Positions 13,661-24,560 of a stretch of DNA of 64,000 nt are shown here, one piece after another. Positions within the stretch are counted from its first letter, which is position 1, and each line of letters starts with the position of its first letter. Position numbers and translations under genes: made by a program. Source of the DNA: Burhinus oedicnemus (lineage: Eukaryota; Chordata; Aves; Charadriiformes; Burhinidae); the NCBI GenBank assembly GCA_008921705.1, contig VFFE01007079.1, forward strand, positions 1,690,645 to 1,754,644. The letters run 5' to 3'. Below the pieces are notes generated by a model that saw nothing but the letters and a program-made list of their open reading frames with translations, was not told the DNA's origin and ran no database searches.

Positions 13661-16600
13661 GTTTTTTAAATTGCTGCTAGCATTTTTTTCTGTAAAGTGA
13701 ATAATTTAGCGGTGTTTTCATATAAAATATACATTTCCAACTGTCTTTCATCTCCCCCCTAAAATATTCATATCAGAGAGATTTGATTACTATAACATCG
13801 AACCTTTTAAAAAATGTGGCTTTCTTGGAGGGCCCAGAAATGGTGCATGCTGAAAATTTTCCCTGGATTGTTTTCCTTGCTGAGTTTCACGAGAATCCGG
13901 TTCTTCTCCTTAGGACACTTAAATACTGCAGCTCTGCTTTTTGAGTCGTGCTTGTATTGTCCAAGTTCTGCTAGTGCAAATGAAGCCCCGTTCTTCAGAG
14001 GCAGTTGATTCTATATGCTGATTGTGGGTTTTATTGCCTGTGAGTATTTGTTTATTACTGCGCGTTTATTCTTAATATGCAATGGTGCTGTCCTGTTTCT
14101 CTGCGTTCATAGATGTGGCGTATAGTTAATGCGTAAGGTGAGCCGCTGAGCACTTTTGCAACTTGGACTGGAAAGGCAGATGTGCTGTATCCACTCTTAC
14201 AAGTTTACTGTGCAGTGCAGGGTATTTCAACATGTCCTTTTTATTACAGTGAATGCTTTTTATAATAGATACTCACCTATAAGAACAAAGTTTGGGAAGG
14301 CTTGCAATGTTGCATCTCTTAATCAACCTCAGGCTTTTTATAAATAGATGAAAGATGTTTTCTTGTAAAAATTGTTCTGCTGAACAGTATGCCAGCAGTG
14401 AATTTTACATTGCCAAAATATGTTGAGCTGGTATTGAATTAAACTCTTCGGTACTTCGGATTTCCTTGACGTTTTAACTGTATATTAAAGTAAAGCACAT
14501 TATCTCTAAAATGCAGTGCTAAAGAAAATCTTTTGAAGTTTTCCTCTTCGTTGCTGCTAATAATCACAACATTTTCTCTATAATTATTGTAAAAGTGATG
14601 ACTGGATTATCTTGGGCATTCTGAGATTTTTAAAGCTTAGATTCTGAGAATTCGGTTTTGCGTAGAAGAATACCAGTTATTTCAGCTGACTGGCTGTTCA
14701 TCCACAAGTTTCAGCACAGCTCAGTGAGCCTTCTCTGATCTGAAGGGAGAGCACGGGGCAAGTGGATGTTATGTACGGACTTAGCATGGGAATTTTCAAA
14801 GGTGTTACACAGCTCGTATATGCTAGTTAAAGCATAGTTTTATATTGAAGAGGTGACTGTCTTTGTACGCAGTCTGACTCCTGATTTTTTCCTATTGATT
14901 TAACATCTAATTCTGTCCTTATTTTTTAATAAAGCAGTATTGAACTGGTTGAGGAAAGAGCAGAACCCTCTTTACTGTCTGATGCACCTTGGACAGAACT
15001 ATTAACGTATTCAAAGCTAGATCTTTTGCTTTGGTTTTGGGTTTTGACTCTGCGGAGTATAAACAGAAGGTGCAGTTAAATTTGACCTGTAGGATTTTCC
15101 TGTTGTCAGTGACATGTGAGAGGGGGAACAACCTGAATTCGGTGTCCCAGAATGGGCTGAAGCTTTGGTAACCAACTGAAACATTTTTGATTGTAACTTA
15201 AGTGAATCATCGGCATCAGCCACTTTGCCATTTTAGTCCTGTTTCAGAGCTGAATTGCACTTTTTCCTCCTTTGTAGGTAAAAGTAATTTTTTTGTTGTT
15301 TGATTAAAATAGAAGAAGGCTTTTAATGCTGGTAAACACTCCTATCTGCCTGGCTTTGTTCCCTGCATAGGCAGCCTTCCTCTCAAGGAGTTAGAGCTTT
15401 AAACAAGAAGTGTTTGATTTTTCTCTTATTTTCCAGGAAAAGCTGTACTAATTCATATGCTGTATGTAGTGACACCAAGAATGGCTGGTTCTGTCACAGG
15501 GAGCAGTTGTTGGGATCAACAACTCCCATTCATTGAGCCCCACAGCAGAGAACAAAGTAAAACGGACAATTTAGAGTATTCCCCATGTCAAGTATTTATG
15601 TTAAAGAGCAAAAAGGAATGTCTGTTTGCTGAGAGATCACATCTGCTGAACTAAGCGGGTATCATATTCGAGATCTTTTGACTGCCAGATCTCGTGCAGC
15701 TGGGAAGAAGTAATTTTATTTCTACAAGAAGTACGAGTCAGAAGTAGCTGGTTTGAAATGTAAACCACCTTTTTTTGACTGTGAGACGAAGCACTGCATC
15801 ATTATACAAAGGTCAAAAGCGTAGTTTGCAGTGCACAGGAGATGCATCTACTGGATGTGAAATTCCAAAGAAAACTGCAGGAAACCTAGGGCAGCGAAAA
15901 GGACCAAAAACCTGCCGTGCTGAGAGCAGCCAGGGACACAGGGCACAACCGAGAGTTTAGTTGCTGGGTGACCCGAGGAGAGCATGTGTGTGTGCGCATG
16001 CAAATACTTCATTTTTACCATTAAATTAAAGTTTCCATAATGATACTCGTTTTCTCACAAAGTCCACTTTGGTTTGTTTTTTTTTTTAAATAAAGTCTTT
16101 AGCGTAGTTACAGAAGAGGTGACGTACAATAAGGCTGTAGCCCACCATTTGCAGTTTACTTCCAACAGGAAAAAAACCCACAAAAAATCAAGTCTAAAAT
16201 GTCTTATTAGACAACTTGTTTTATTTGGTTTTTCCAGTGGTAGTCAAATTCTGATTTTTACCCCCACGATCCTTACATGCACATTAGCAAAATGAATCTT
16301 AGCTTTTCATAGCATAACATTCAGCCTTCATTTGGTACAGATCGCTTCTGCATCAGCAAACACTATCCCTCGCTTCTAAGTAAGACCGTCACTCAAAAGA
16401 AAGGATTCTCTAAGTTCACAATCCCGTTGTTTCTGACTTCATTTGTTCCTGAACCTCCTTTGTTGCAGAAGCAAATTTTTAAAGCCTTAGCCTGTCGACT
16501 CATCTTGCTTTTTCAGAATTTGAAATGGTATTATGGACTAATTCCATTTTTATCACAACAAATGAGTAGTTAAGAATGACAATATAGCACTTGTAAGGGT

Positions 16601-16849
16601 TCCTCAGTGGGGTTGCATGAAAATGACGGAATTTATAGTGCCAAAATATCTGAAATTCATATCAGAGTATTCTCAACTGAAGAATCTAAACCGAAGAAAC
16701 TGCTACAGTATTGCCACATCTCAAATGAAGAAAATTCTACAGTATTGCCAAAGGAAAATGCAAGTAATTGATACACAACAAGAAAAGAGCTAGTTAAATT
16801 CTTTCAATTCTCTGTTTTCTCTGTAATTGAGAAAACTTTTCTGAATAAT
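13661..16849. other. AT-rich intergenic region between convergent genes
   Basis: No exon, RNA gene or mobile element was recognised. Scattered AATAAA hexamers occur on both strands (for example + at 14929; - at 15715-15720 and 16220-16225), so more distal transcript ends of either gene could lie here. Otherwise I see nothing specific. Confidence 0.6.
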
Positions 16850-16855
16850 TTTATT
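16850..16855 (-). terminator. CD99L2: candidate CD99L2 polyadenylation signal (TTTATT on + strand)
   Basis: Reading away from the CD99L2 stop codon on the - strand, this is the first canonical AATAAA I could find; a weaker ATTAAA lies at 18544-18549. It would give a 3' UTR of about 3.2 kb, of the same order as the long 3' UTR I recall for mammalian CD99L2. RNA data are needed to confirm it. Confidence 0.35.
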
Positions 16856-19800
16856 AAAAATAGCTTCAGTTAAGCTGAAGAAGCATGGTAAGAAAAAGGG
16901 CTCACAGCACAGGTAGCGTAAACTCTCCGGGCAGCTGTATATATAGTTTTTGGGCTCATGAAAAAAAAATCCCAGTTTTTTATGGCCTTTTTTGAGAAAG
17001 GATAAGAGAGTTCATACCATGTATACAGAACATAAAGTGCAGGATTTTTAAAAATTCCATGTCCAGATATAATGAGAATAGATAGTAATTAAATGAAAGT
17101 AGAGAGGTCAGTGCTGAGTCACTTGTTTCAGAACTTGGATCACTGCTAGGAGAGTACACAGGAATCCTCTCAGTTGCTATAATGCCTGAAATACAGATGA
17201 TGGATAAACTCCCTGTTTCTCAGAGACTGGTCTGAGAGTTCAGCTGGAGGAGGAGACAGACTGCAACAAAAACCAATCTGAGCCTTTACTGACATTTAGC
17301 ACATTGGGGCTTTGACTTTTGTCCGGTTTTGAAGAGAAGACCAAGTCTAGTTTCTTTACTGTGGTATTTGTCAATATTTTCCTATTTGAAATCCCAGAGA
17401 AAGAGATCTGGAATTATTTTACTGTAAATTTTTGAGAAAGCGCTCCCTTTCACTGTGCATTTATGGTTTTCCACATACCTAGGAATTACACTAAGGCAAA
17501 AGTATTCACCAAAGTCATAGAAAAGCCCTTGGGGAATGGAGCAACTTCCAAGTTCTAAAAACTGGGTGTTTTTTCTCAGTGAAACAGCTCTTTTTTTTGG
17601 CCTTTTTTCTTCTTTTTTTTCCTTAAACCTGCAGTATTTCTGAATTAGACACGTCTTTCTCTCATGTCCTAGGGTAAGAGTTTCCCGGAGGAGGGGTAGG
17701 CGCTACGTTCTTTAAGCAATGCTGGCCGCTCCGTTGCACTGTGCGCACGACAACCGGGGCGGGCACGGTAACAGAAACGCGATAAACCCCATGATCTGCA
17801 CCTACAGAAAACCCCGTCGTGGGCAAAAGGAGAAACGGAATTACGGTCCCTTGGTCTAAAGCTAGGAAAACGGCTCCTGGCGTTCACCAGCGCCATGCGG
17901 TAACGCGTCAGCTACAATAACTTTTTCTAAAAACGTTTTTTGTGCTACAGCTTTCAAATGTGTTTGGCTAAGACAGAACAGACGAGGGTGTTTGGGAATG
18001 GAGATACACTCGGCCGCGTGGCTTGTCGGCATCTGGGCTGCTGCAGGTGATGATCCGAATCCTGCAGACCACGCTTCCTCCGTGAGACTCCTTCTCGGGG
18101 AGCAAGCAAGCAGAGTGCATCCCACCTCTATTTCCTCCGCTTCCAGTCTCTGAGCAGCCGATAATGAAGTAAGTAATTTGTTTCCTCATCCAGACACACT
18201 GGTGAGACAGCGCAGCAGTAGGTCACACCGGGACTGTGGTCACCTAAGGGTTCTGCATACACATGAGGCACCGCATATCCCTGCAACTCGTCCCCCTTAT
18301 AAAGCGCGGCAGCTGTTCGGCTAGAGCTAGCGTAAGGCTTTATAAATGCGAGTGTTAAAAAGAGCATAAAGAATTGTGCAGCTACTGCAAAGTACTTCAC
18401 CGCGGTACCAGGCAACTTCCTTCCGAACGGAGCCGTCTGTCGGGCAGCAGTGCTCCCGGGCCGATTCACCTCCTGGCAAGGCCTTCTCTAAGTCGCGGCT
18501 ACCTGAAAGCTGTGAATTTGTACATCAAACTAAAGGCTTTTTTTTTAATACACATTCACAAAATACGGGATTTGCAAAAACAGTACAAAATGCACACGCT
18601 TCAGGTTTTTATATATGTGTATATAGTGAGTACCTCTTACACCAACTGAATTTTCCTTCACTTGAGAGCATGCTTTTTAAGCAACCGTTGATTTGGATAA
18701 ACATAGTGGAAAGTGGCAGCAGCCACATTTTAGCAGCGATGATAAAGGGCTGGGGAGGGATTACAAATATAAACACGAATTCCTGCAAGACAGCGAAGGT
18801 CAGGCCCCGATACCGGTACCAGGAGGTTGAAGAGGGCTGCGTGACCCCGGTGCGGGATGGCGGTGCCGTGGTGGGGCAGCTCCGTGTCCTGCTGAGCGCC
18901 GCCCGCAGCCCCACGCCTCCCAGAAAGCTGCAGGAACCCCACGCAGGACAGCGATGGAGGACCCATCCTCTCGGGAGATTCTGCCTTTTTTAAAGGTTAG
19001 TCGGTGACACAAAGGACGAAGGTTTTTATCCTTTTTCTGCCAGGGAGTGCTCTCAATGGTTGTGTTCATGATAAAAGGAGAAGGGGTGGAACTGCCTCTT
19101 CCTCAGCTGGACTTCTCTTGTGGCAGCGAGTGTTACAGGTCTTAGCGGATACATACTTTGTTTTCTTTTGGGTTAAATCTGTAATTTGTTCTAGTGTGCA
19201 CGAGATCTGAACCTGTCCTTGAAAGCATCCAAACAGACACAGTTTTCATTTCGGTGACGATGCCAGGTCACACGGACAAACTGTATGGCTTGGCACCTTC
19301 AGCTCCGCTCTGATCTCTAGCACAGCCAAGCATTCAAGTGGCATTTGCTAAAAGCAGACGCTGCACACACTGCTACTACCGGCATTTATGTACTTGGTGT
19401 GAACGGTCAGGTCCTTTTATGTGGTCAGAAGCCCAGCGCTGCGTGGTGGTGAAGCATCTTCAACTCCTGGCTTCGGAGCAGGGAGGCGCCTGCCTGAGCC
19501 CGAGGCCCCACCTGAGGACCTACCCGTAGGCACTTCACGTTTAGGTGTAGCTACGCCAAGGACCGCAACCTTCCCTCAGCAAACGTGCGGTTTCCATCAC
19601 TGCCGTTGGAAGTGACGTGCCCATGGCTGATGGCAGAAGTTGGCTGGAGGTGCTTCACGAAGGGCTTTGAATGGTTTGCTTTGGATTGCTATTTACAGGC
19701 ACTTCACTGTCCTCATACCTGTCAGCTCTTCTGCTCCTTGAAAAAGGTCTTGTCCCTTAATTGAAAATTGACCGCTACTGACACACCTTCTGGTGGTTTG

Positions 19801-20033
19801 CGTACGCCTGGACATCAAACCTACAGTATTACTTCAATGTAAACGTATACCTCTTTACAAAAAATAAACACAAACTACCACTCTAACCCTAAAGCCTAGA
19901 GCAATAAGAAGCCAGTTCAAGCCTAAGCATACATTAAATAGCTTTGGAGTCAAATTAAATAAAAAGCTAAATTACAAGCACGTAAGATCTCCATTTGCTG
20001 CTGACTGATTCTTTTCTAGCCCCGGGTCACGCT
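16856..20033 (-). other. CD99L2: putative long 3' UTR of CD99L2
   Basis: This stretch follows the CD99L2 stop codon and lacks a canonical AATAAA on the - strand until 16850. It is therefore best read as 3' UTR, though part may be intergenic. Its composition is mixed: 19.6-20.0 kb is AT-rich, while 17.7-18.5 kb is CpG-rich (separate entry). Open frames here are overlapping and lack similarity to anything I know. Confidence 0.4.
17676..18520. promoter_or_regulatory. CpG-island-like segment between MTMR1 and CD99L2 ends
   Basis: CpG dinucleotides are dense here compared with the AT-rich DNA immediately to the left. The first 250 bases alone hold roughly twenty, in runs such as gcgcacgacaaccggggcgg and gcggtaacgcgtcag. 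CpG islands usually mark promoters, yet this one lies in a putative 3' UTR or intergenic setting. It could be an unannotated promoter or simply the edge of a GC-rich isochore. No convincing coding exon was found in it. Confidence 0.45.
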
Positions 20034-20098
20034 TTACATCTTCGCAGTGTCCTGTTTTGGTGGTTCTGCTGACTGTGTTTCCAGTACTGAATATTCAA
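20034..20098 (-). CDS. CD99L2: CD99L2 last coding exon with stop codon
   Basis: The exon is preceded on the - strand by the acceptor ctgtctccctag and starts with two bases that complete a Val codon. It encodes EYSVLETQSAEPPKQDTAKM and then TAA. The YS-LxTQSAEPP wording is the recognisable end of the CD99L2 cytosolic tail; the last residues differ from the mammalian proline-rich end. It is too short to stand out as an open frame and was found by matching the expected tail. Confidence 0.93.
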
Positions 20099-20541
20099 CT
20101 AGGGAGACAGAAAGAAAGAAAATTGTGAGTACAACAGCACGCGCTGGAACCAGAGCGCAAGCAATGGGTGCCCCGTACCCGCTGGGTGTGTGTGACATTG
20201 GAAGAGCCTTTGCAGCAGCCTCGACTATCTGTCACTGAAAGAAGGACCATGCTTTTCTTGTGTAAGACGCTCCCCGTGGCTGAAAGCAGGAAAGTTAAAT
20301 ACTAACTGCCGCCGTTTGCAGCACGAGCTCCTTGGTCTCTTACCGGGGCTTTCCTTTGTGTGCAATAAAGGGGAAAACCACTGGGGTGGGTGCTGCACAA
20401 AAAGCCGCAGCATCACCTAAGTGGTGGCTTCATCGAAGAGCCAGGGCAGCTCAGGACAGCACGAGGGACCCCCTTAACGTCCCTCAGTAAAGCTGCTTTT
20501 GTGGCCAGACGCAGGCAGGGTAAGCAATGCAGGGTTCTCAC
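20099..20541 (-). other. CD99L2: CD99L2 intron (443 bp)
   Basis: The intron is bounded by GT and AG on the - strand. I see nothing else in it. Confidence 0.85.
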
Positions 20542-20607
20542 CTTGGGGTTCCTCGCTTACGACAGCTTCCATGTTTTCTCCTTTCACGTATTCCGCGTTA
20601 AGTCCCT
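20542..20607 (-). CDS. CD99L2: CD99L2 cytosolic-tail exon
   Basis: The 66-base exon starts after ttctcag and ends at the donor gtgag, phase 1 at both borders. It encodes GLNAEYVKGENMEAVVSEEP plus one Gln, the juxtamembrane cytosolic segment conserved in CD99L2 (GLNxxYVKGENxEAVVxEEPQ). The acidic, Tyr-containing segment has no enzymatic motif. Confidence 0.96.
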
Positions 20608-23203
20608 CTGAGAAGTAACAACAAAAAGAGTGAGATGGGAGGGTAGAAAGTAAAAATTGCTTTGATGCCTTAAAAACTCTGGTAATGGGCCTATCTGCTG
20701 TAACAGCTAAGATGCCTTTTTGCAACCTCCCCTGCGCCAACAGCAGACCAGCAACACCAGTAAACCACGCACGGGGCTGACAAAGCGCTGCTGGACTCTG
20801 AAGTGACCACAGAAAGGCACAGCTTCTAGCAGCAGCCCTTTTTTCCGAGCCTCACCGTTACCAGGCAAGGCAGCAGGGCTAATTACTGTGCTAGGAGAAG
20901 CGCATGGAGTAGGCACGTCTTCCGGACGGCCGGACGGGACTGCCTCCAAGCGTAGATAGATGGTATCATCGGGCTCACTGAGCGCCAGAGCTGCAAGAAG
21001 CAGTTTAGAGCTGGGCTGTGGCGATGACACGGGATCCCAGCCGGGTGTCAAATCCCGAATAAGTCCCTTCTTTAAATGCAAAGGAGTCTCCAATGTTTGC
21101 ACCAAGTGCCCAGGGGCAAGGCTGGGCGCTGCAAGGTGGCAGCAAGGGGGTGCGCAAGGGGAAGGGGGAGGCACCGCTCGCCACGGTCCAGCTCAGAGCT
21201 GCAGAAGATTGAGTTAAGACTGTCTGGGGTGTGCCATGGACCTCAGTCGTCCTCTACAGCTCCTCCAAAGGACCTCTTAGGGGAGAGGCAGCGATGGGGA
21301 GCGCTGTGCCAACTGTTTCATCCCATTAGGGAAGGACCAGGGAAGGGGAGGTGGCCGTGCTGGTTTGCGGAGGAAGGCTGAGGCAATCCACACTGCGGCC
21401 GTGCAACACGCGCTTTTTAGGCACCTGAACTTACTATGCACCTAAACGCAGCGCCGAGCGGGGCAGGGACCCGCTATGCCTCCCCACCAGGTTTTCATGG
21501 GGCTCATTCCTACCCCGCGGGGCAGGAGGGAGGCAGGGAACGGTGCCGGGGCCGAGGCAAAGCAGCACGATGGCAGCGCTCAGGCAGCAACGGGGCAGCC
21601 GCTGCCTCCACAGCGCGGGAGAGAAGAAAAGTTTCTGCAAACGGCCAAAAAGAAACCCCATAAAACCCCACGCCAGCAGAGACAGTGCCGAGCCGTGGAG
21701 GCAGGCGAGGAGCTGCCGGAGCAGCACCCACAGCCCGTGTCCCACCCGGGCACAGCGAGCGCTCGGGGCTGAGGGACACGGAGAGGCTGAGCCACAGCCT
21801 AGGGCACGGCTAGCGAGCGGGAGACGCGGTGCAAGGAAAAAAGTGGGATAAAGAATATGAGGCAGCGTTGTACGCATCCTTTAGAGGAATCAGCAAATGC
21901 TCGTCAGAAGAGACTCAAACCCGAGAAACGGAGCCGCAGCCTCGCCGCCGCAGAAGGGACGGCTGGGCAAGGAAAGAAAAAAGCCCAGCCTGTTCCTCTG
22001 TGCTTCAAGTGAGTGGTCATTACACACCACCGCCGCCTCCCCCAGGACATGTGTTTTGCTGGGATAACACCAAATGCAATTTATGTTTTCCAATAAAAAG
22101 CCACTTTTGCAGTGGCTGACGGCTCTTAGGTTTCTGTCATGCATTGCAATGCATCTAAGGCCTGACATTAGCCCAGCATGGCATGTCTGATGGCTTAAAT
22201 TAATCCTCCTTTATAATTAACTTTAATTTCCTGCCGCCTTTCTGGGGCTTTGTGTCTCTCAGCTTCCCCCTCATCAAAGCCTTTACTTTTTTTTTTTTTA
22301 ATTATTTATTCTTACCAAAATATCATTTAAGTGGGGGGAATATACAAGGGTGTTTCATTGCATCACATTCATTTGACTTTTCCTGCTGATCTAATTTACC
22401 AAAACGCTCCTGTTTTGTTTCAGGCGCAACTGGGAAAATAGCACGATTCCGGCAGAAATTTCCAACCCCAAACACCCTTCCCCCAGAGCAAAGGAGACTC
22501 CCAGGAGATTTCATTTGATTAATTTAAAAAGAGCTTTTTCCAGCTGTTGGCAACCACCCCTTAACGGGGCCGCAGGAGCCCGCGGTGGCCGGGGCGCTGC
22601 CGCGGGGTGAGGCTGCGGGGACGCCTCCCGCAACGCTCACACCGAGCACCTTCCCGGGGCAGCTCGTGATAAAAGGCGCTTTCTGGGAATAGGAAGCTCT
22701 GCTGCTTAATTGGCACTTAATTGCAGTGATTGCTGCACACCTGCAGGAGGGTGGGGTGGGTTGTACCGCCCACGGCTGCCATCCCTGCAGATGCTCCTTG
22801 TGCTTCCTTTGCTGCCGCCTGGTGAGTTTTTACCTCTTGCTGAGATTTTAGGGGTTTTTTGGTTTGTTTGTTTTGGGGTGGGGTGGGGTTTTTTTTTCCG
22901 GATTTACCCTGTTTGGTGCAGGTGGTTTGGTTTTTGGCTGGGACTGTCCGTGGGTGCGTGCGAGGGGCTGTGCGCAGCCTGCCGGCCGGCAGCGTCTCCT
23001 GGCACTGTCGCTGCTGGTGGGTGCCTGGTGGGGCTGGGGGGGCTCAGTAACCCATGGTTGGGCTTTGCTCTGTCAGGTCTGGGTCACTGGGTGCCTGACA
23101 CCCCCTCCTGCCTCTGGGCTGGAAAAGGGCAGCGGGGTTCGGGGGGTAAATAAGTGGCTGCTTGCTCTGTGCCCTCGAGACGTTCGGTGGGGGGGAGACT
23201 TAC
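20608..23203 (-). other. CD99L2: CD99L2 intron (2.6 kb)
   Basis: This is the largest intron in the visible gene body. 20.7-21.9 kb and 22.5-23.2 kb are GC-rich with overlapping chance frames. 22.05-22.34 kb is an AT-rich block with a 16-bp palindrome (separate entry) that may be a regulatory element. No additional exon is supported. Confidence 0.8.
22139..22154. repeat. 16-bp perfect palindrome ATGCATTGCAATGCAT
   Basis: The sequence equals its own reverse complement over 16 bases. Its core ATTGCAAT resembles a C/EBP half-site pair, and its ends are ATGCAT boxes. It lies in an AT-rich block (about 22.05-22.34 kb) within a GC-rich intron, next to a short inverted repeat (GCCACT-N5-AGTGGC) at about 22.10-22.12 kb. 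Confidence 0.8.
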
Positions 23204-23317
23204 GCTGGATGCTGAAGCAGAACTTCTTCTGCTGGTAGGAGATGTAGCTGGAGACGGCCCCGATGAGCGCCATGGCCAGGGCGCTGGCGATGCCGGCGAT
23301 CGTCCCTGTCTCTGCCA
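23204..23317 (-). CDS. CD99L2: CD99L2 transmembrane exon
   Basis: The 114-base exon follows acceptor gccccgcag and ends at donor gtaagt, phase 1 at both borders. It encodes AETGTIAGIASALAMALIGA, the membrane-spanning helix, followed by VSSYISYQQKKFCFSIQ, which turns into the cytosol. The helix and the SYISYQQKKFCFSIQ stretch are almost unchanged across CD99-family members I know, making this the strongest identifier of the gene. Confidence 0.98.
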
Positions 23318-23409
23318 CTGCGGGGCACAGAGAGAGCAGGGTGCTGTGCGGTGGGGGCACACGCACCACCCATCCTGTCCCATCCCACCATCCCACGGCT
23401 GACCCCTAC

Positions 23410-23445
23410 CTCCACTGTAGTTGCTGTCGGTGCTGCCCTCGCCAC
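23410..23445 (-). CDS. CD99L2: CD99L2 36-base juxtamembrane micro-exon
   Basis: This very short exon lies 92 bases upstream (- strand) of the transmembrane exon, with acceptor gtctcttgcag and donor gtaggg and phase 1 at both borders. It adds about 12 residues, GEGSTDSNYSG, a flexible Gly/Ser linker before the membrane. The neighbours fit on both sides without frame loss. Identification rests on splice borders and on the matching Gly/Ser/Asp spacer in mammalian CD99L2. Confidence 0.85.
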
Positions 23446-24506
23446 CTGCAAGAGACACAAACCCATCAGCGGTCCCGTGTCCCTCTGCTCCCCCCGCCAC
23501 CGTGCCAAGCAGCCCCGGAGGGAGCGGGCACACAGGGCTGGGGTGGCAGAGCCGCCCCAGGGACACCCCTGGACCTGGGGCTGGGGTGGCAGAGCGGCCC
23601 CAGGGACACCCCTGGACCTGGGGCGAGTGTATGTCCCCATGGGGCGCAGCGTCTCTGCTGCCCCACATCTCTGCCCGGCTGCCCGGGGTGGCTCGGCGTC
23701 GTTTCTCAGAGGGTTCTGACGCTGCTCCGCTCTCCCACCCTGCGCGCTTGGGGGGAGCCTCTGCCTGCAGGACAGTTAACCTCACCTCCGTGTAAAGATA
23801 AGTGAAACGTCGTCAGATAGTTACGCAGCACGCTTGGGCCGTCTCAGGGAGGTGCCCGGCTAAACTCTGTCATGTCAGGGAATCCTCGCTTGGCTTAAAG
23901 TCTATTTTAAAATCAGCTTCCCTGGAGAAACTGGGTTGGGAGGAGAAGCCGCTCCTGCTGGAGGCTGCAGTCCTTACCGAGTCACTTACATCCTGAATTT
24001 ATGGAAGCAGGTCAGCATCGTATTAATGCTTCCGATGCGGTTTGTCCTTGGCACTGGGATTCGTTAAATGTTGATTGGGCTTGTGGTGTTCAGCTCTTTA
24101 CTCGACGGCTTTTAATATTTAATGATGTGGATCCTCGCGAACGCGCAGGCTTATCCGATTGTTACTGATTTTCCTCCTTGTTTCAACCATCGGTGGTCGC
24201 ATGGTGGAAGTCAAACCCTCTCACGGCGCAGGGGTGGGCATCTGCTTTCAAGGTGGATGGGGAGATGCGGGTCCCGTCTGCCTTGGTGGCAGCTGGAGCT
24301 GCAGACCCTCCGTGGGATCAAAAATAAGCACTTCCAACCGCTGGTGACCACGGAGGCCAAAAACCGTGTGCTTCCCTGGCCCCACGGCTGAGACCCCCTT
24401 TCCCCATGTGCACAACTCTGTCGAGAGGGCGAGGTTGGGCGATACCGTGATTATTGCCCGAGCTGTGACTGTGAAAGCAAACGAATGTACCTAGATCATC
24501 GCTTAC
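23446..24506 (-). other. CD99L2: CD99L2 intron (1.06 kb)
   Basis: It contains a 43-bp tandem duplication (23538-23623) close to its 3' end. The rest is GC-rich without recognised features. Confidence 0.85.
23538..23623. repeat. 43-bp tandem duplication
   Basis: Two copies of a 43-base GC-rich unit (starting ctggggtggcagag) lie head to tail with a single mismatch. They sit about 90 bases from the 36-base CD99L2 micro-exon, on its upstream side in transcript sense. Confidence 0.9.
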
Positions 24507-24560
24507 CCTTCTTCTTGTCCGGGCTGTAGCCGCCATCCACAATGCTGGCCAGGTCGTCAT
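24507..24560 (-). CDS. CD99L2: CD99L2 ectodomain exon (DDLASIVDGG module)
   Basis: The 54-base exon follows acceptor agcattttcag and ends at donor gtaagc, phase 1-1. It encodes DDLASIVDGGYSPDKKK, corresponding to the KDLEDIVGGGEYKPDKGK region of human CD99L2. Acidic residues followed by a Lys-rich end are typical of the membrane-proximal ectodomain. Confidence 0.95.

Noticed and set aside
18128..18469. 113-codon - strand frame with a hydrophobic stretch
   Set aside because: It does not begin with ATG and shows no similarity to known proteins; treated as a chance frame.
18376..18993. 205-codon + strand frame in the CpG-rich region
   Set aside because: Low-complexity, no recognisable domain, and overlapped by several other frames on both strands as expected in GC-rich DNA.
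20707..21174. 155-codon - strand frame in a CD99L2 intron
   Set aside because: GC-rich chance frame; no known domain, and the flanking CD99L2 exons already join in frame without it.
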